64,000 bases of DNA from Leifsonia williamsii (GCF_030433685.1 NZ_JAROCF010000001.1:1488001-1552000); one strand, 5' to 3'; counted from the first letter of the stretch, positions 34,704 to 48,815 are shown. Notes: generated by a model not told the origin, from the letters alone. A program made the numbers and translations.

Positions 34704-35942
34704 ATGGCCGTCGACGTGGGCGAGCGCACCACGCGCGCACCCCTGCGCCTGCTCCTTCTGCTCGGCCCCGCGTTCGTCGCCGCCATCGCCTACGTCGACC
34801 CCGGCAACGTGGCGGCGAACCTGACGGCCGGCGCCCGTTACGGCTACCTGCTCGTGTGGGTGCTCGTCGCGGCGAACGCCATCGCGGTCTTCATCCAGTA
34901 CCAGTCGGCGAAGCTGGGGCTGGTCACCGGACGCAGCCTCCCCGAGCTCCTCGGCGCCCGGCTCGGCACCGGGACGCGCCGGGCGTTCTGGGTGCAGGCC
35001 GAGCTCGTCGCCGCCGCGACCGACATCGCCGAGGTGATCGGCGGCGCCATCGCGCTGAATCTGCTGTTCGGCCTCCCGCTCCCGCTCGGCGGGCTGATCG
35101 TCGGCGTCGCCGCCATCGCGATCCTGGCCGTGCAGTCGCGCCGGGGGCAGCGGCCCTTCGAGGCGATCATCCTCGGGCTGCTCGGCGTGATCGCCGTCGG
35201 CTTCCTCGCCGGGCTCGTCGTCAGCCCGGTCGACTGGGGCGCGGCCGCGGGCGGCCTGGTCCCGCGCTTCGACGGCGCGCCCACGGTCCTGCTCGCGGCG
35301 AGCATGCTGGGTGCGACCGTGATGCCGCATGCGATCTATCTGCACTCGGCCCTCGCGCGCGACCGGCACGGCATCGCGGCGGAGCGCGGGAGGCTGCGGG
35401 AGCTGCTCCGGGCGACCCGGGTGGACGTCGTGCTCGCGCTGATCCTCGCCGGTGCCGTCAACATCGCGATGCTCCTGCTCGCCGCGTCGTCGCTGCGCGG
35501 CGTCGACGGCACCGACACGATCCAGGGCGCGCACGCCGCCATCGCCTCCGCGCTCGGACCGGCGGTCGGCGTGATCTTCGCGGTCGGCCTGCTCGCCTCG
35601 GGCCTCGCCTCCACCTCGGTCGGCAGCTACGCGGGCGCGACGATCATGGGCGGCCTGCTGCACGTCCGGGTGCCCCTGCTCGCGCGCCGCGTCATCACGC
35701 TCGTGCCGGCGATCGTCATCCTGGCGCTCGGCGTGGAGCCGACCTGGGCCCTGGTGCTGTCGCAGGTCTTCCTCAGCCTCGGCATCCCGTTCGCGATGAT
35801 CCCGCTGCTGCGCCTGACCGGCTCCCGCGCCGTCATGGGCGAGCACGTGAACCCGTTGTGGGTGCGGATCGCGGGAGGTGCGGTGGCGGCGCTCGTGGTC
35901 CTCCTGAACCTCGCGCTCGTCGTGCTCACCCTGGTGGGCTAG
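34704..35942 (+). CDS. mntH: NRAMP divalent metal transporter (Mn2+)
   Basis: 412-residue, 11-helix proton-coupled Mn2+/Fe2+ importer. The metal-binding helix 1 motif DPGN is at residues 32-35 and the helix 6 motif is MPHAIYLHSAL. ATG 34704 follows AGGGGAGG by 4 nt; the longer frame upstream runs through the metal box and is rejected. It ends overlapping the convergent DtxR-family gene by 4 nt. Confidence 0.94.
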   Translation: MAVDVGERTTRAPLRLLLLLGPAFVAAIAYVDPGNVAANLTAGARYGYLLVWVLVAANAIAVFIQYQSAKLGLVTGRSLPELLGARLGTGTRRAFWVQAELVAAATDIAEVIGGAIALNLLFGLPLPLGGLIVGVAAIAILAVQSRRGQRPFEAIILGLLGVIAVGFLAGLVVSPVDWGAAAGGLVPRFDGAPTVLLAASMLGATVMPHAIYLHSALARDRHGIAAERGRLRELLRATRVDVVLALILAGAVNIAMLLLAASSLRGVDGTDTIQGAHAAIASALGPAVGVIFAVGLLASGLASTSVGSYAGATIMGGLLHVRVPLLARRVITLVPAIVILALGVEPTWALVLSQVFLSLGIPFAMIPLLRLTGSRAVMGEHVNPLWVRIAGGAVAALVVLLNLALVVLTLVG

Positions 35943-36610
35943 GACGCGGTCGCCACCCACACGGCGGCGGCCGCGGTCGCGCCGAGCACGATGGTCGCGC
36001 CGTCGATCAGCACCGTGACGTCCCCGGCGAAGGCGCGGTGCTCGTCCACCTGCAGGACCGCATCGAGCCGGAGGCCGCGCTCGCCGAGATAGCGGAGCAC
36101 CGCAGGGTCCGCGTCCGAGATCCGCGCGACCGTGAGCGGCACGCCCGCGGGCGCCGAGAGCAGCGCCACCGCCGCGGGCCGCCGTGGCTCGCCATCGGCC
36201 GTCGGGATCGGGTCCCCGTGCGGGTCGCGAGCCGGGTGCCCGAGCCGCCTGTCGATCCGGGCGACCAGCTCGTCCGAGACGGCGTGCTCCAGCACCTCCG
36301 CCTCGTCGTGCACCTCGTCCCAGCCGTAGCCGAGCTCGGCCACGAGGAACGTCTCGATCAGCCGGTGCCGCCGCACCATCTGCACCGCGTGCCGCCGCCC
36401 GGCTTCGGTCAGCTCGATGCCGCCGTACGGCTCGTGCGCGACCAGACCCTGCTCGGCGAGCCGGCGGATCGCGTCGGAGACGGTCGCGGCGCGCACGCCC
36501 ATCCGCGAGGAGAGCTGCTTCACCGTGACCGGGTCGCCCTCCCATTCAGTGGCCGACCAGATCAGCTTGAGGTAGTCCTGCGCGACGGACGAGAGGTCGG
36601 AGACAGGCAT
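35939..36610 (-). CDS. mntR: DtxR/MntR family metal-dependent regulator
   Basis: 223-residue regulator. The winged helix (about 1-65, VTVKQLSSRMGVRAATVSDAIRRL) and dimerisation/metal domain (70-140, with VRRHRLIETFLVAELGYGWDEVHDEAEVLEHAVSDEL in outline) supply the Met/Cys-free metal-ligand His and Glu residues. A C-terminal FeoA/SH3-like domain is about 150-223. With mntH convergent and a TGTTAG/CTAACA box before mntH, manganese-dependent repression is likely (inference). Leaderless -10 TAGAAT lies 6 nt upstream. Confidence 0.9.
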   Translation of the reverse strand: MPVSDLSSVAQDYLKLIWSATEWEGDPVTVKQLSSRMGVRAATVSDAIRRLAEQGLVAHEPYGGIELTEAGRRHAVQMVRRHRLIETFLVAELGYGWDEVHDEAEVLEHAVSDELVARIDRRLGHPARDPHGDPIPTADGEPRRPAAVALLSAPAGVPLTVARISDADPAVLRYLGERGLRLDAVLQVDEHRAFAGDVTVLIDGATIVLGATAAAAVWVATAS

Positions 36611-36616
36611 AGGCCG

Positions 36617-36622
36617 ATTCTA
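36617..36622 (-). promoter_or_regulatory. Leaderless -10 box TAGAAT of mntR
   Basis: On the minus strand TAGAAT ends 6 nt before the ATG at 36610, matching the leaderless pattern seen elsewhere in the window. Confidence 0.5.
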
Positions 36623-36663
36623 AGTGGCGCAGTAACACGGGCCCGGGCTCCAGCGCGCGCTGT

Positions 36664-36669
36664 TAGCGT
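36664..36669 (+). promoter_or_regulatory. Leaderless -10 box TAGCGT
   Basis: TAGCGT ends 7 nt before the GTG start of the cystathionine beta-synthase gene at 36677. No ribosome-binding site is seen. Confidence 0.45.
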
Positions 36670-36676
36670 GGGTCGG

Positions 36677-38041
36677 GTGAAGTACGCAGAGACCATCGTC
36701 GACCTCGTCGGCGACACGCCCCTCGTCAAGCTCAACAGGCTCACCGAGGGCATCGCGGCAACAGTGCTCGTCAAGCTCGAGTATCTGAACCCCGGAGGAT
36801 CGTCCAAGGACCGCATCGCGTCGCGCATCATCGACGCGGCCGAGAAGGAGGGGCTCCTCAAGCCCGGTGGCACCATCGTGGAGCCCACCAGCGGCAACAC
36901 CGGCGTCGGCCTCGCGCTCGTCGCCCAGCAGCGCGGCTACCGCTGCGTCTTCGTGCTGCCGGACAAGGTCGGCGAGGACAAGCGCAACGTGCTGACCGCG
37001 TACGGCGCCGAGATCGTGGTGACCCCGACCTCCGTGCCGCCCGAGCACCCCGACTCCTATTATTCGGTGTCCGACCGGCTCGCCGCCGAGATCCCCGGCG
37101 CCTTCAAGCCCAACCAGTACTTCAACCCCAACGGCCCGCGCAGCCACTACGAGACCACCGGCCCCGAGATCTGGCGCGACACCGAGGGCCGCATCACGCA
37201 TCTCGTCGCCGGCGTCGGCACCGGAGGCACCATCTCCGGCACCGGCCGCTACCTCAAGGAAGTGTCGGAGGGGCGGGTCCGCATCGTCGGCGCCGACCCC
37301 GAGGGCTCGGTCTACTCCGGCGGGACCGGCCGGCCGTACCTGGTCGAGGGCGTCGGTGAGGACTTCTGGCCCGGCGCGTACGACGCGTCCGTCGTCGACG
37401 AGGTGATCGCGGTCAGCGACGCCGACTCCTTCCACATGACGCGCAGGCTCGCGCGCGAGGAGGGGATCCTGGTCGGCGGGTCGAGCGGCATGGCCGTCGT
37501 CGCCGCCCTGCGCGCGGCGAAGGACCTCGGCCCCGACGACGTGGTGGTCGTGATCCTGCCCGACGGCGGCCGCGGCTACCTCGGCAAGATCTTCAACGAC
37601 AAGTGGATGCGCTCCTACGGCTTCAGCGAGGTGCCGGACGAGTCGACGGTGCACGACCTGATCAAGACCAAGCGCGGCGATCTGCCCGACCTCGTGCACA
37701 CGCACCCGGCCGAGACCGTCCGCGACGCCATCCACATCATGAACACCTACGGCGTCTCGCAGCTCCCGGTGCTGACCGCGGAGCCGCCCGTGGTGATGGG
37801 GGAGGTCGCGGGCGCCCTCGACGAGACCTCTCTCGTCGACGCCGTGTTCAGCGGTCGCGCGCAGATGAGCGACACCGTCGGCGCGCACCTCGGCGACCCG
37901 CTGCCGCTGATCGGTGTCAACGAGCCGGTCACCGCGGCGCGTGCCGCGCTGGCAACCGCGAACGCCCTGCTGGTCACCGACGGCGGCAAGCCCGTTGCGG
38001 TGCTCACCCGGCAGGACCTCCTCAACTTCCTCAGCGAGTAG
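36677..38041 (+). CDS. Cystathionine beta-synthase
   Basis: 454-residue PLP enzyme joining serine and homocysteine to cystathionine in transsulfuration. The PLP lysine is Lys44 in NPGGSSKDR, phosphate loop TSGNTG is near 76, and GTGGTISG near 180. A C-terminal pair of CBS domains (about 335-454) is present, distinguishing it from plain cysteine synthases. It starts with GTG behind a leaderless box. Followed 42 nt later by cystathionine gamma-synthase, so the pair can convert between homocysteine and cysteine. Confidence 0.93.
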   Translation: MKYAETIVDLVGDTPLVKLNRLTEGIAATVLVKLEYLNPGGSSKDRIASRIIDAAEKEGLLKPGGTIVEPTSGNTGVGLALVAQQRGYRCVFVLPDKVGEDKRNVLTAYGAEIVVTPTSVPPEHPDSYYSVSDRLAAEIPGAFKPNQYFNPNGPRSHYETTGPEIWRDTEGRITHLVAGVGTGGTISGTGRYLKEVSEGRVRIVGADPEGSVYSGGTGRPYLVEGVGEDFWPGAYDASVVDEVIAVSDADSFHMTRRLAREEGILVGGSSGMAVVAALRAAKDLGPDDVVVVILPDGGRGYLGKIFNDKWMRSYGFSEVPDESTVHDLIKTKRGDLPDLVHTHPAETVRDAIHIMNTYGVSQLPVLTAEPPVVMGEVAGALDETSLVDAVFSGRAQMSDTVGAHLGDPLPLIGVNEPVTAARAALATANALLVTDGGKPVAVLTRQDLLNFLSE

Positions 38042-38083
38042 CCCCGCGCTCCTCCCTTCCGCTCCCGACACCCAAGGACAGCA

Positions 38084-39244
38084 ATGACTGACGCCCACAA
38101 CGCCGACGGCTTCGCGACCCGCGCCATCCACGTCGGACAGGAGTTCGACCCGACGACCGGCGCGATCATCCCGCCGATCTACCAGACCTCGACCTTCGTC
38201 CAGGACGGGATCGGCGGGTTGCGCGGCGGCTACGAGTACGGCCGCGCCGGCAACCCGACGCGCACCGCTCTCGAGACCCTGCTCGCCTCGCTCGAAGGCG
38301 GCGTGCGGGCGCTGTCGTTCGCCTCCGGGCTCGCCGCGGAGGATGCGCTGATCCGCGCCGCACTGACCCCGGGCGATCACATCGTGCTCGGGAACGACGT
38401 GTACGGCGGGACGCACCGGCTGATCGAGCGGATCCACGGCGCGTGGGGCATCCGCAACACCACGGTCGATCTCGCCGACCTCGATGCGGTGCGCACGGCG
38501 CTCGCCACCGAGGGCACGCGGATGCTCTGGATCGAGACGCCGAGCAACCCGCTGATGAAGGTCAGCGATCTGGCGGCGCTCGTGACGCTCGGCCACGAGG
38601 CCGGCGCCGTGGTGGTCGTGGACAACACCTTCGCCTCGCCGGCTCTGCAGCAGCCGCTGTCGTTCGGAGCCGATGTCGTGGTGCACTCCACGACGAAGTA
38701 CCTCGGCGGCCACTCCGACGTGATCGGCGGCGCCCTGGTCTTCGCGGGGGAGGAGCTGGCCGAGAAGGCGCAGTTCATCCAGTTCGCCGCGGGCGCGGTC
38801 TCCGCCCCGCTCGATGCGTGGCTCACCGTCCGCGGCATCAAGACGCTGGACGTGCGGATGAAGCGGCACAGCGAGAACGCCCAGGCGATCGCCGAGGCGC
38901 TGGTGGGTCACCCGGGAGTCGACGCCGTCTACTACCCGGGCCTGCCGACGCACCCCGGTCATGAGCTCGCCGCGGCACAGATGAGCGGCTTCGGCGGGAT
39001 GCTCTCCGTCGCGCTCAGCGGGGGCGCGCCGGCAGCGCGCCGGTTCGCCGAGTCGACGCGCGTCTTCCAGCTGGCGGAATCGCTCGGCGGGGTGGAGTCG
39101 CTGATCGGCTACCCCTCCGAGATGACCCACGCCTCGGTGCGCGGGACTGCGCTCGAGGTGCCCGACAACATCGTGCGCCTCTCCGTCGGCATCGAGGATG
39201 TCGCGGACCTCCTCGCCGACGTCGAACAGGCCGTGGGAGCGTGA
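38084..39244 (+). CDS. metB: Cystathionine gamma-synthase / gamma-lyase
   Basis: 386-residue Cys/Met-metabolism PLP enzyme. The PLP lysine is Lys205 in HSTTKYLGGHSD. YEYGRAGNPTR (phosphate/subunit contact) is near 47-57 and IETPSNP near 150. Gamma-synthase and gamma-lyase cannot be told apart by reading. With the upstream cystathionine beta-synthase a gamma-lyase role (reverse transsulfuration) is at least as likely. It is the last gene before the rRNA operon. Confidence 0.9.
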   Translation: MTDAHNADGFATRAIHVGQEFDPTTGAIIPPIYQTSTFVQDGIGGLRGGYEYGRAGNPTRTALETLLASLEGGVRALSFASGLAAEDALIRAALTPGDHIVLGNDVYGGTHRLIERIHGAWGIRNTTVDLADLDAVRTALATEGTRMLWIETPSNPLMKVSDLAALVTLGHEAGAVVVVDNTFASPALQQPLSFGADVVVHSTTKYLGGHSDVIGGALVFAGEELAEKAQFIQFAAGAVSAPLDAWLTVRGIKTLDVRMKRHSENAQAIAEALVGHPGVDAVYYPGLPTHPGHELAAAQMSGFGGMLSVALSGGAPAARRFAESTRVFQLAESLGGVESLIGYPSEMTHASVRGTALEVPDNIVRLSVGIEDVADLLADVEQAVGA

Positions 39245-39301
39245 CGCAGCGGCGGTTCTCCGCGGAAGTCAAGCGCGACACGCCCGGATTGCAGTGCAGA
39301 T

Positions 39302-39330
39302 TTGCGAGCCTTCCGGGCCTTGCGTAAAGT
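39302..39330 (+). promoter_or_regulatory. rRNA operon promoter P1 candidate
   Basis: TTGCGA (39302-39307), a 17-nt spacer and TAAAGT (39325-39330) lie about 470 nt upstream of 16S. The 39245-39801 gap holds only rRNA leader and promoters; no gene is seen in it. Confidence 0.55.
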
Positions 39331-39498
39331 ACTTACTTGTCACCCCAAAGGTGCGGGAGAGCCGAAGAGCTCCCCGGCCTCAAGCGGGACCATCATTCTG
39401 AGCCTGACGGCGAAACTGAACTTGTGAGAGTCGGTTCGCTGCGTTTAGGATGAACACCTCCACTTCTTGATCGGATTCGATCGGCGCGGCGCGCTGAG

Positions 39499-39526
39499 TT
39501 GACATCCTGGTCCGGAGTGGTAAGGT
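39499..39526 (+). promoter_or_regulatory. rRNA operon promoter P2
   Basis: Consensus TTGACA (39499-39504), a 16-nt spacer and TAAGGT (39521-39526), about 275 nt upstream of the 16S 5' end. Confidence 0.7.
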
Positions 39527-39582
39527 AGGGAAGTTGCCTCACGGTGAAGCCTGGAAGGGTGGAGCGTGGGTGCGTCCGATCC

Positions 39583-39604
39583 TTGAGAACTCAACAGCGT
39601 GCAC
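39583..39604 (+). promoter_or_regulatory. rRNA antitermination-like (BoxA-type) motif
   Basis: TTGAGAACTCAACAG lies in the 16S leader. A near copy, TTGAGAACTACACAG (about 41609-41623), lies in the 16S-23S spacer. The recurrence at both transcribed positions fits Nus-type antitermination or processing signals. Confidence 0.5.
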
Positions 39605-39801
39605 AATGTCAAATGCCAAATTATCCTCGGCATTCGTGTGATGGTTTCGACCTGATCGTGAGTGTTTGAGATTCCTTTGGATTAGAAACAGAATGTCAGT
39701 AGATATTCGAAACTAGTCAGAACAAACTCGCAGTGTGGAGCATATTTCCTGTTTCGCCTGCACTATGTTTCCTGGTTGCTTGCAGCTAGGGCATAAACAT
39801 T

Positions 39802-44856
<5,055 letters not shown>

Positions 44857-44986
44857 TCACTACTCTCATACTGTTGTAAGGCTGGTATGAGAGGCCAGAT
44901 TGCCCGCGTCCACTATGTGGTTCTCGATGTACGGTCGAGAACCGATTCAAGCAAAGCTTGATCGTTCACTTTGATACATCAATAGT

Positions 44987-45103
44987 GTTTCGGCGGCCAT
45001 AGCGAGAGGGAAACGCCCGGTCACATTCCGAACCCGGAAGCTAAGACTCTCTGCGCCGATGGTACTGCAGGGGGGACCCTGTGGGAGAGTAGGACACCGC
45101 CGG
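44987..45103 (+). rRNA. rrf: 5S ribosomal RNA
   Basis: 117 nt. GTTTCGGCGGCCATAGCG pairs with the 3' CACCGCCGGAC. CCCGGTCACATTCCGAACCCGGAAGC is in the expected place in outline. It is 130 nt after 23S with no tRNA between. Confidence 0.96.
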
Positions 45104-45114
45104 ACTTCTTCGTG

Positions 45115-45144
45115 AAATGGCCACCCAGTGATGGGTGGCCATTT
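45115..45144 (+). terminator. rRNA operon terminator
   Basis: A perfect 13-bp stem AAATGGCCACCCA / TGGGTGGCCATTT with a GTGA loop, followed by TT, 12 nt after 5S. It is the clearest intrinsic terminator in the window. Confidence 0.92.
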
Positions 45145-45172
45145 TTCGTTTAACGACCGTCTTAATCGACGG

Positions 45173-46501
45173 TCACTTCTGCTGCATCCGTGCCGCCTCC
45201 TCGAAGCGCTGCCGCGGGTGGCGCACGGCGCTCGTGGGAGCCGTGTCCCGCGGGGTGACGGCATTCGCGATCCAGCCGAGCGCGAGGCGCAGCCGCCGAG
45301 CGGTGCTGGGCAACGCGATCGCGTGATAGACCTTGTCCACCGCCCAGGCCGGCACCCCGCGAAGCGGTACGCCGCGCAGAACAGCGGCGCCCTGCAGGCC
45401 GCTGTAGCTGGCGAGCGTGCCGAGGTTCTTGTGCCGATACTCGACGGGGGCCTCACCGCGGGCGGCTCGGCGCAAGTTCTCGGCGAGGGTCTTCGCTTGG
45501 CGGATCGCATTCTGCGCGTTCGGGGGATAGTAGGCCGGCTGCTTCTGGGCCGTCAGGTCCGGGACCTGCGCCGCGTCGCCGAGCGCCCAGAGGCCGTCGA
45601 TGCGGTGGCCATCGTCGTCCACGACGTGCAGCGTGGCGTCGCACTGAACATGCCCCTTCGGCCCCAGCGGCACACCCGCGTGCTGGAGGACGGGGTGGGG
45701 CGTGACACCCGCGACCCAGACCAGCGTGTCCGTCGGAACGGAACGGCCGTTGCTCAGCTGCACGACACCTCCCTCGCAGCTCTTCGTCTCCGTCTTCAGG
45801 AGCACCTCGATGCCACGCCGGCGAAGCAGGCGCAGCGTCCACTGGGAGAGCTGGGGCGTGAGCTCCGCCGCGATGCGATCGGCCACCTCCACCAGCAGCC
45901 ACCGCATCTGCTCGCCGTCGAGTTCGGGAAGGCGGTCGATCTCCGCCGAGGCCAGACGCTGGAGCTCGGCGATCGCCTCCACGCCGGTGTACCCGCCGCC
46001 GATGAAGACGAAGGTGAGGGCGCGCTCGCGAGCCTGCGGGTCGGTGGTGGCCGCGGCGAAGCGGAGGCGTTCGAGCACGTGGTCCCGGAGGTAGATCGCC
46101 TCCTCGATGCTCGAGAAGCCGATCGCGTTCTCGACGAGACCCGGGATGGGCAGGATCTTGCTCACGGCACCGAGCGCGAACACGAGGTGGTCATAGGAGA
46201 GCTGCCGCGTCGAGCCGTCGATGCCCTCGACGACGGCGATCTGCGCCTCCGGGTCGACCGACTGCACGGAGCCCGCGACCACGTCGGCGTGCCGCAGCGG
46301 TCTGCGCAGCGGCACCGCGGTGTCGCGCGGCTGGGTCTCGCCGCCGGCGACCTCAGGCAGCAGCGGTTTGTAGGTGAGGTACGGCTGCGGGTCGACGACG
46401 GTCAGCCGCAGCCGATGGGCGCCCGCCTCCCGTCTCAGGTCGCGAGCGAGGGTGAAGCCGGCGAAACCGGCCCCGAGAATGAGGACGTGCGGCTCTGTCA
46501 T
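45173..46501 (-). CDS. Type II NADH dehydrogenase (NDH-2)
   Basis: 442-residue FAD flavoprotein that passes electrons from NADH to quinone without proton pumping. FAD motif ILGAGFAGFTLARDL is at about 7-21, NADH motif FIGGGYTGVEAIAEL near 170, and ALGDAAQVPD near 300. The C-terminal membrane-anchoring amphipathic region (KVYHAIALPSTARRLRLALGW in outline) is basic. The start ATG 46501 overlaps the GH15 stop by 4 nt, so it is the distal gene of a two-gene minus operon. Confidence 0.92.
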   Translation of the reverse strand: MTEPHVLILGAGFAGFTLARDLRREAGAHRLRLTVVDPQPYLTYKPLLPEVAGGETQPRDTAVPLRRPLRHADVVAGSVQSVDPEAQIAVVEGIDGSTRQLSYDHLVFALGAVSKILPIPGLVENAIGFSSIEEAIYLRDHVLERLRFAAATTDPQARERALTFVFIGGGYTGVEAIAELQRLASAEIDRLPELDGEQMRWLLVEVADRIAAELTPQLSQWTLRLLRRRGIEVLLKTETKSCEGGVVQLSNGRSVPTDTLVWVAGVTPHPVLQHAGVPLGPKGHVQCDATLHVVDDDGHRIDGLWALGDAAQVPDLTAQKQPAYYPPNAQNAIRQAKTLAENLRRAARGEAPVEYRHKNLGTLASYSGLQGAAVLRGVPLRGVPAWAVDKVYHAIALPSTARRLRLALGWIANAVTPRDTAPTSAVRHPRQRFEEAARMQQK

Positions 46502-48324
46502 GAGCGTGCTCCTTCCGCGGTCTCGATGGGGATCCGCCCCTCCGTGGTCGCCGTGCCGCCGGAGAGCAGCTGGAACGCGCTCCGGACGAGGGCGAAGTGG
46601 CTGAAGGCCTGGGGCGCGTTACCGAGCTGCCGCTCGCCGCGGACGTCCCACTCCTCGCTGAGCAGGCCGACGTCGTTGCGGAGGGCGAGCAGGCGCAGGA
46701 ACAGCTCCTCCGCCTCGTCGCGACGGCCGGCGCCGATCAGCGCGTCGACCATCCAGAAGGAGCAGGCGAGGAAGACGCCCTCCTGGCCGGGGAGTCCGTC
46801 GTCGCTCGCCTCCGGGCGGTAGCGGAGGACGAAGCCGTCGACCGTCAGCTCGCGCTGGATCGCGTCGATCGTGCCGATGACGCGCGGGTCGTCGCCGGGC
46901 AGGAAACCGACGCGGGGGATGAGCAGCAGGGCGGCATCCAGCTCTTTCGAGCCGTAGGACTGCACGAACGTGTTCCGGTCGGCGTCGTAGCCGTTGGCCA
47001 GGATGTCGCGGCGGATCTGCGCCCGGAGCCGCTCCCAGCGGCGGACCGGACCGGGCAGGCCGAAGCGCCGGGCGCCCTCCACCATCCGGTCGGCGGCGAC
47101 CCAGCTCATGAGCTTGGAGTGCGTGAAGTGCCGGGTGGGGCCGCGCACCTCCCACAGGCCGCTGTCCTTCTCCTGCCAGATGCGGCTGAGGTGGTCGATC
47201 AGCACCTGCTGCACGGACCAGGCGTCGTCGCCCGCTCCGATCGTCGTCCTGGTCAGCGCAAGGCCGTCGAGCACCTCGCCCCACACGTCGAGCTGCAGCT
47301 GCTCGGCGGCGGCGTTGCCGATGCGCACCGGGGTCGAGCCGTCGAAGCCGGTGAGCCAGTCGAGCGACTCCTCCGGCAACCGGCGACGGCCGTCGATGCC
47401 GTACATGATGCGGAGGTCGGGCGGGTCGCCGGCCACGGCGCGCAGCAGCCAGTCGCGCCAGGCCCGCGCCTCGTCCTCGTAGCCGGCGGTGAGCAGGGAC
47501 TGCAGCGCGAGCGTCGCATCCCGGAGCCAGCAGAACCGGTAGTCCCAGTTGCGCGGGCCGTCCGGCTGCTCGGGGAGGGAGGTGGTGGGGGCGGCGACGA
47601 TGCCGCCGGTCGGCTCGTAGGTGAGCGCTTTGAGCGTGATCAGCGAGCGCTGGATCGCGTCACGGTAGGGGCCGTAGGCCCGGCCCTGCGCGCTCCACCT
47701 CGTCCAATACAGCTCGGTCGCCGCCAGCGCCTCCTGCGGATCGGCCGGCTCAGGTGCGGGCAGGTGGCTCGGGAACCAGGTCAGCACGAAGCTCACCCGC
47801 TCGCCCGCCGAGACCGTGAAGTCGGCGACCGTACGCAGGTCGCGGCCCGTGAGCGGGACGTCGGAGGTCACCAGCACGGCGTCGGGGCCGGCGATCGCGC
47901 GGATGCCGCGCTCGACGCTCGTCACCCAGGGGACGACGTGTCCGTAGTCGAACCGGAGCAGCAGGTCGAGCTCCATCTCCACGGATCCGGACAGCCCCTC
48001 CACGGTCCGCACCAGATCGGCGGCGCGATCGCGAACGGGCATGAAGTCGGTGACACGGACGCCGCCGTCGGGCGTCTCCCACTCGGTCTCGAGGATCAAC
48101 GTGTCGCCGCGGTACCGCCGCCGCGTGCACCGGTCCGCTCCGCGCGGGGCGATGCGCCAGCGGCCGGCGCGGTCCTGGTCGAGCATGGCCGCGAAGCAGG
48201 CGGCCGAGTCGAAGTGCGGCAGGCACAGCCAGTCCACCGACCCGTTCACCGAGACCATCGCCGCGGTGTGGAGGTCGCCGATGAGCGCGTAGTCCTCGAT
48301 CCGTCGCTGCGTCACACGGCCCAT
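46498..48324 (-). CDS. Glycoside hydrolase family 15 protein (glucoamylase/trehalase-like)
   Basis: 608 residues with no signal peptide. The N-terminal beta-domain (about 1-215, IEDYALIGDLHTAAMVSVNGSVDWLC in outline) is followed by an (alpha/alpha)6 barrel with NWDYRFCWLRDA and the catalytic-type segments GLWEVRGPTRHFTHSKLM and SEEWDVRGERQLGNAPQAFSH in outline. Mycobacterial members of this cytosolic subgroup are trehalases. Trehalase or alpha-glucosidase activity is therefore likely, but the substrate is not proven. It is the first gene of the operon with NDH-2. Confidence 0.88.
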   Translation of the reverse strand: MGRVTQRRIEDYALIGDLHTAAMVSVNGSVDWLCLPHFDSAACFAAMLDQDRAGRWRIAPRGADRCTRRRYRGDTLILETEWETPDGGVRVTDFMPVRDRAADLVRTVEGLSGSVEMELDLLLRFDYGHVVPWVTSVERGIRAIAGPDAVLVTSDVPLTGRDLRTVADFTVSAGERVSFVLTWFPSHLPAPEPADPQEALAATELYWTRWSAQGRAYGPYRDAIQRSLITLKALTYEPTGGIVAAPTTSLPEQPDGPRNWDYRFCWLRDATLALQSLLTAGYEDEARAWRDWLLRAVAGDPPDLRIMYGIDGRRRLPEESLDWLTGFDGSTPVRIGNAAAEQLQLDVWGEVLDGLALTRTTIGAGDDAWSVQQVLIDHLSRIWQEKDSGLWEVRGPTRHFTHSKLMSWVAADRMVEGARRFGLPGPVRRWERLRAQIRRDILANGYDADRNTFVQSYGSKELDAALLLIPRVGFLPGDDPRVIGTIDAIQRELTVDGFVLRYRPEASDDGLPGQEGVFLACSFWMVDALIGAGRRDEAEELFLRLLALRNDVGLLSEEWDVRGERQLGNAPQAFSHFALVRSAFQLLSGGTATTEGRIPIETAEGARS

Positions 48325-48374
48325 TCAACGCCCGCCACCGCGATCCGCAACGCCCCGTTGTCACCGGCCGGCAG

Positions 48375-48380
48375 TAGCCT
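48375..48380 (+). promoter_or_regulatory. Leaderless -10 box TAGCCT
   Basis: TAGCCT ends 6 nt before the ATG at 48387, without a ribosome-binding site. Confidence 0.5.
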
Positions 48381-48386
48381 GCCCGC

Positions 48387-48815
48387 ATGGATCAGCGGAT
48401 CACCCTCGTGACGCTCGGCGTCGACGACCTGGCCCGGGCGCGGGCGTTCTACGAAGACGGTCTCGGCTGGCGCCCCGCCGATGCGCCGGACGGCGTCGCC
48501 TTCTACCAGCTCCCCGGCATGGCGTTCGCGCTGTGGAGCAGGGAGGAGCTGGCCGCCGACGCCAGGACTCCCGTCGACGGGCGGTTCAGCGGCATCGCCC
48601 TGGCGTGCAACCAGCGCAGCCCGGAGGAGGTCGACGCCGTGCTCGCGGCCGCCGCAACCGCGGGTGCGCGCATCCTCAAGCCCGCGGAGGCCACGCCGTG
48701 GGGCGGCTACTCGGGATACTTCGCCGACCCGGACGGCCATGTGTGGGAGGTCGCGCACAACCCGGGTTGGCCGCTCGCAGCGGACGGGACGGTCACCGTC
48801 GGCGCGGGCGGCTGA
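48387..48815 (+). CDS. VOC/glyoxalase-fold protein
   Basis: 142 residues with two beta-alpha-beta-beta-beta units of the vicinal-oxygen-chelate fold: DDLARARAFYEDGLGWRPA early and SGYFADPDGHVWEVAHNPGW late (in outline). The first metal-ligand position (usually His) is Thr in TLVTLGVDD, while Glu of WEVAHNP is kept. It may therefore be a binding or resistance protein rather than a canonical glyoxalase. Its last 23 nt overlap the convergent HEAT-like gene. Confidence 0.82.
   Translation: MDQRITLVTLGVDDLARARAFYEDGLGWRPADAPDGVAFYQLPGMAFALWSREELAADARTPVDGRFSGIALACNQRSPEEVDAVLAAAATAGARILKPAEATPWGGYSGYFADPDGHVWEVAHNPGWPLAADGTVTVGAGG

Noticed and set aside
36661..36669. TGTTAGCGT before the cystathionine beta-synthase gene as a second metal-regulator box
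   Set aside because: Only the left half matches TGTTAG and no CTAACA partner follows; it fits better as a leaderless -10.
36620..39130. Open frame of 836 codons on the minus strand opposite the cystathionine genes
   Set aside because: It is antisense to two clear PLP enzymes. It arises from high GC at third positions, and its translation is low-complexity Arg/Ala/Gly/Val without any domain.
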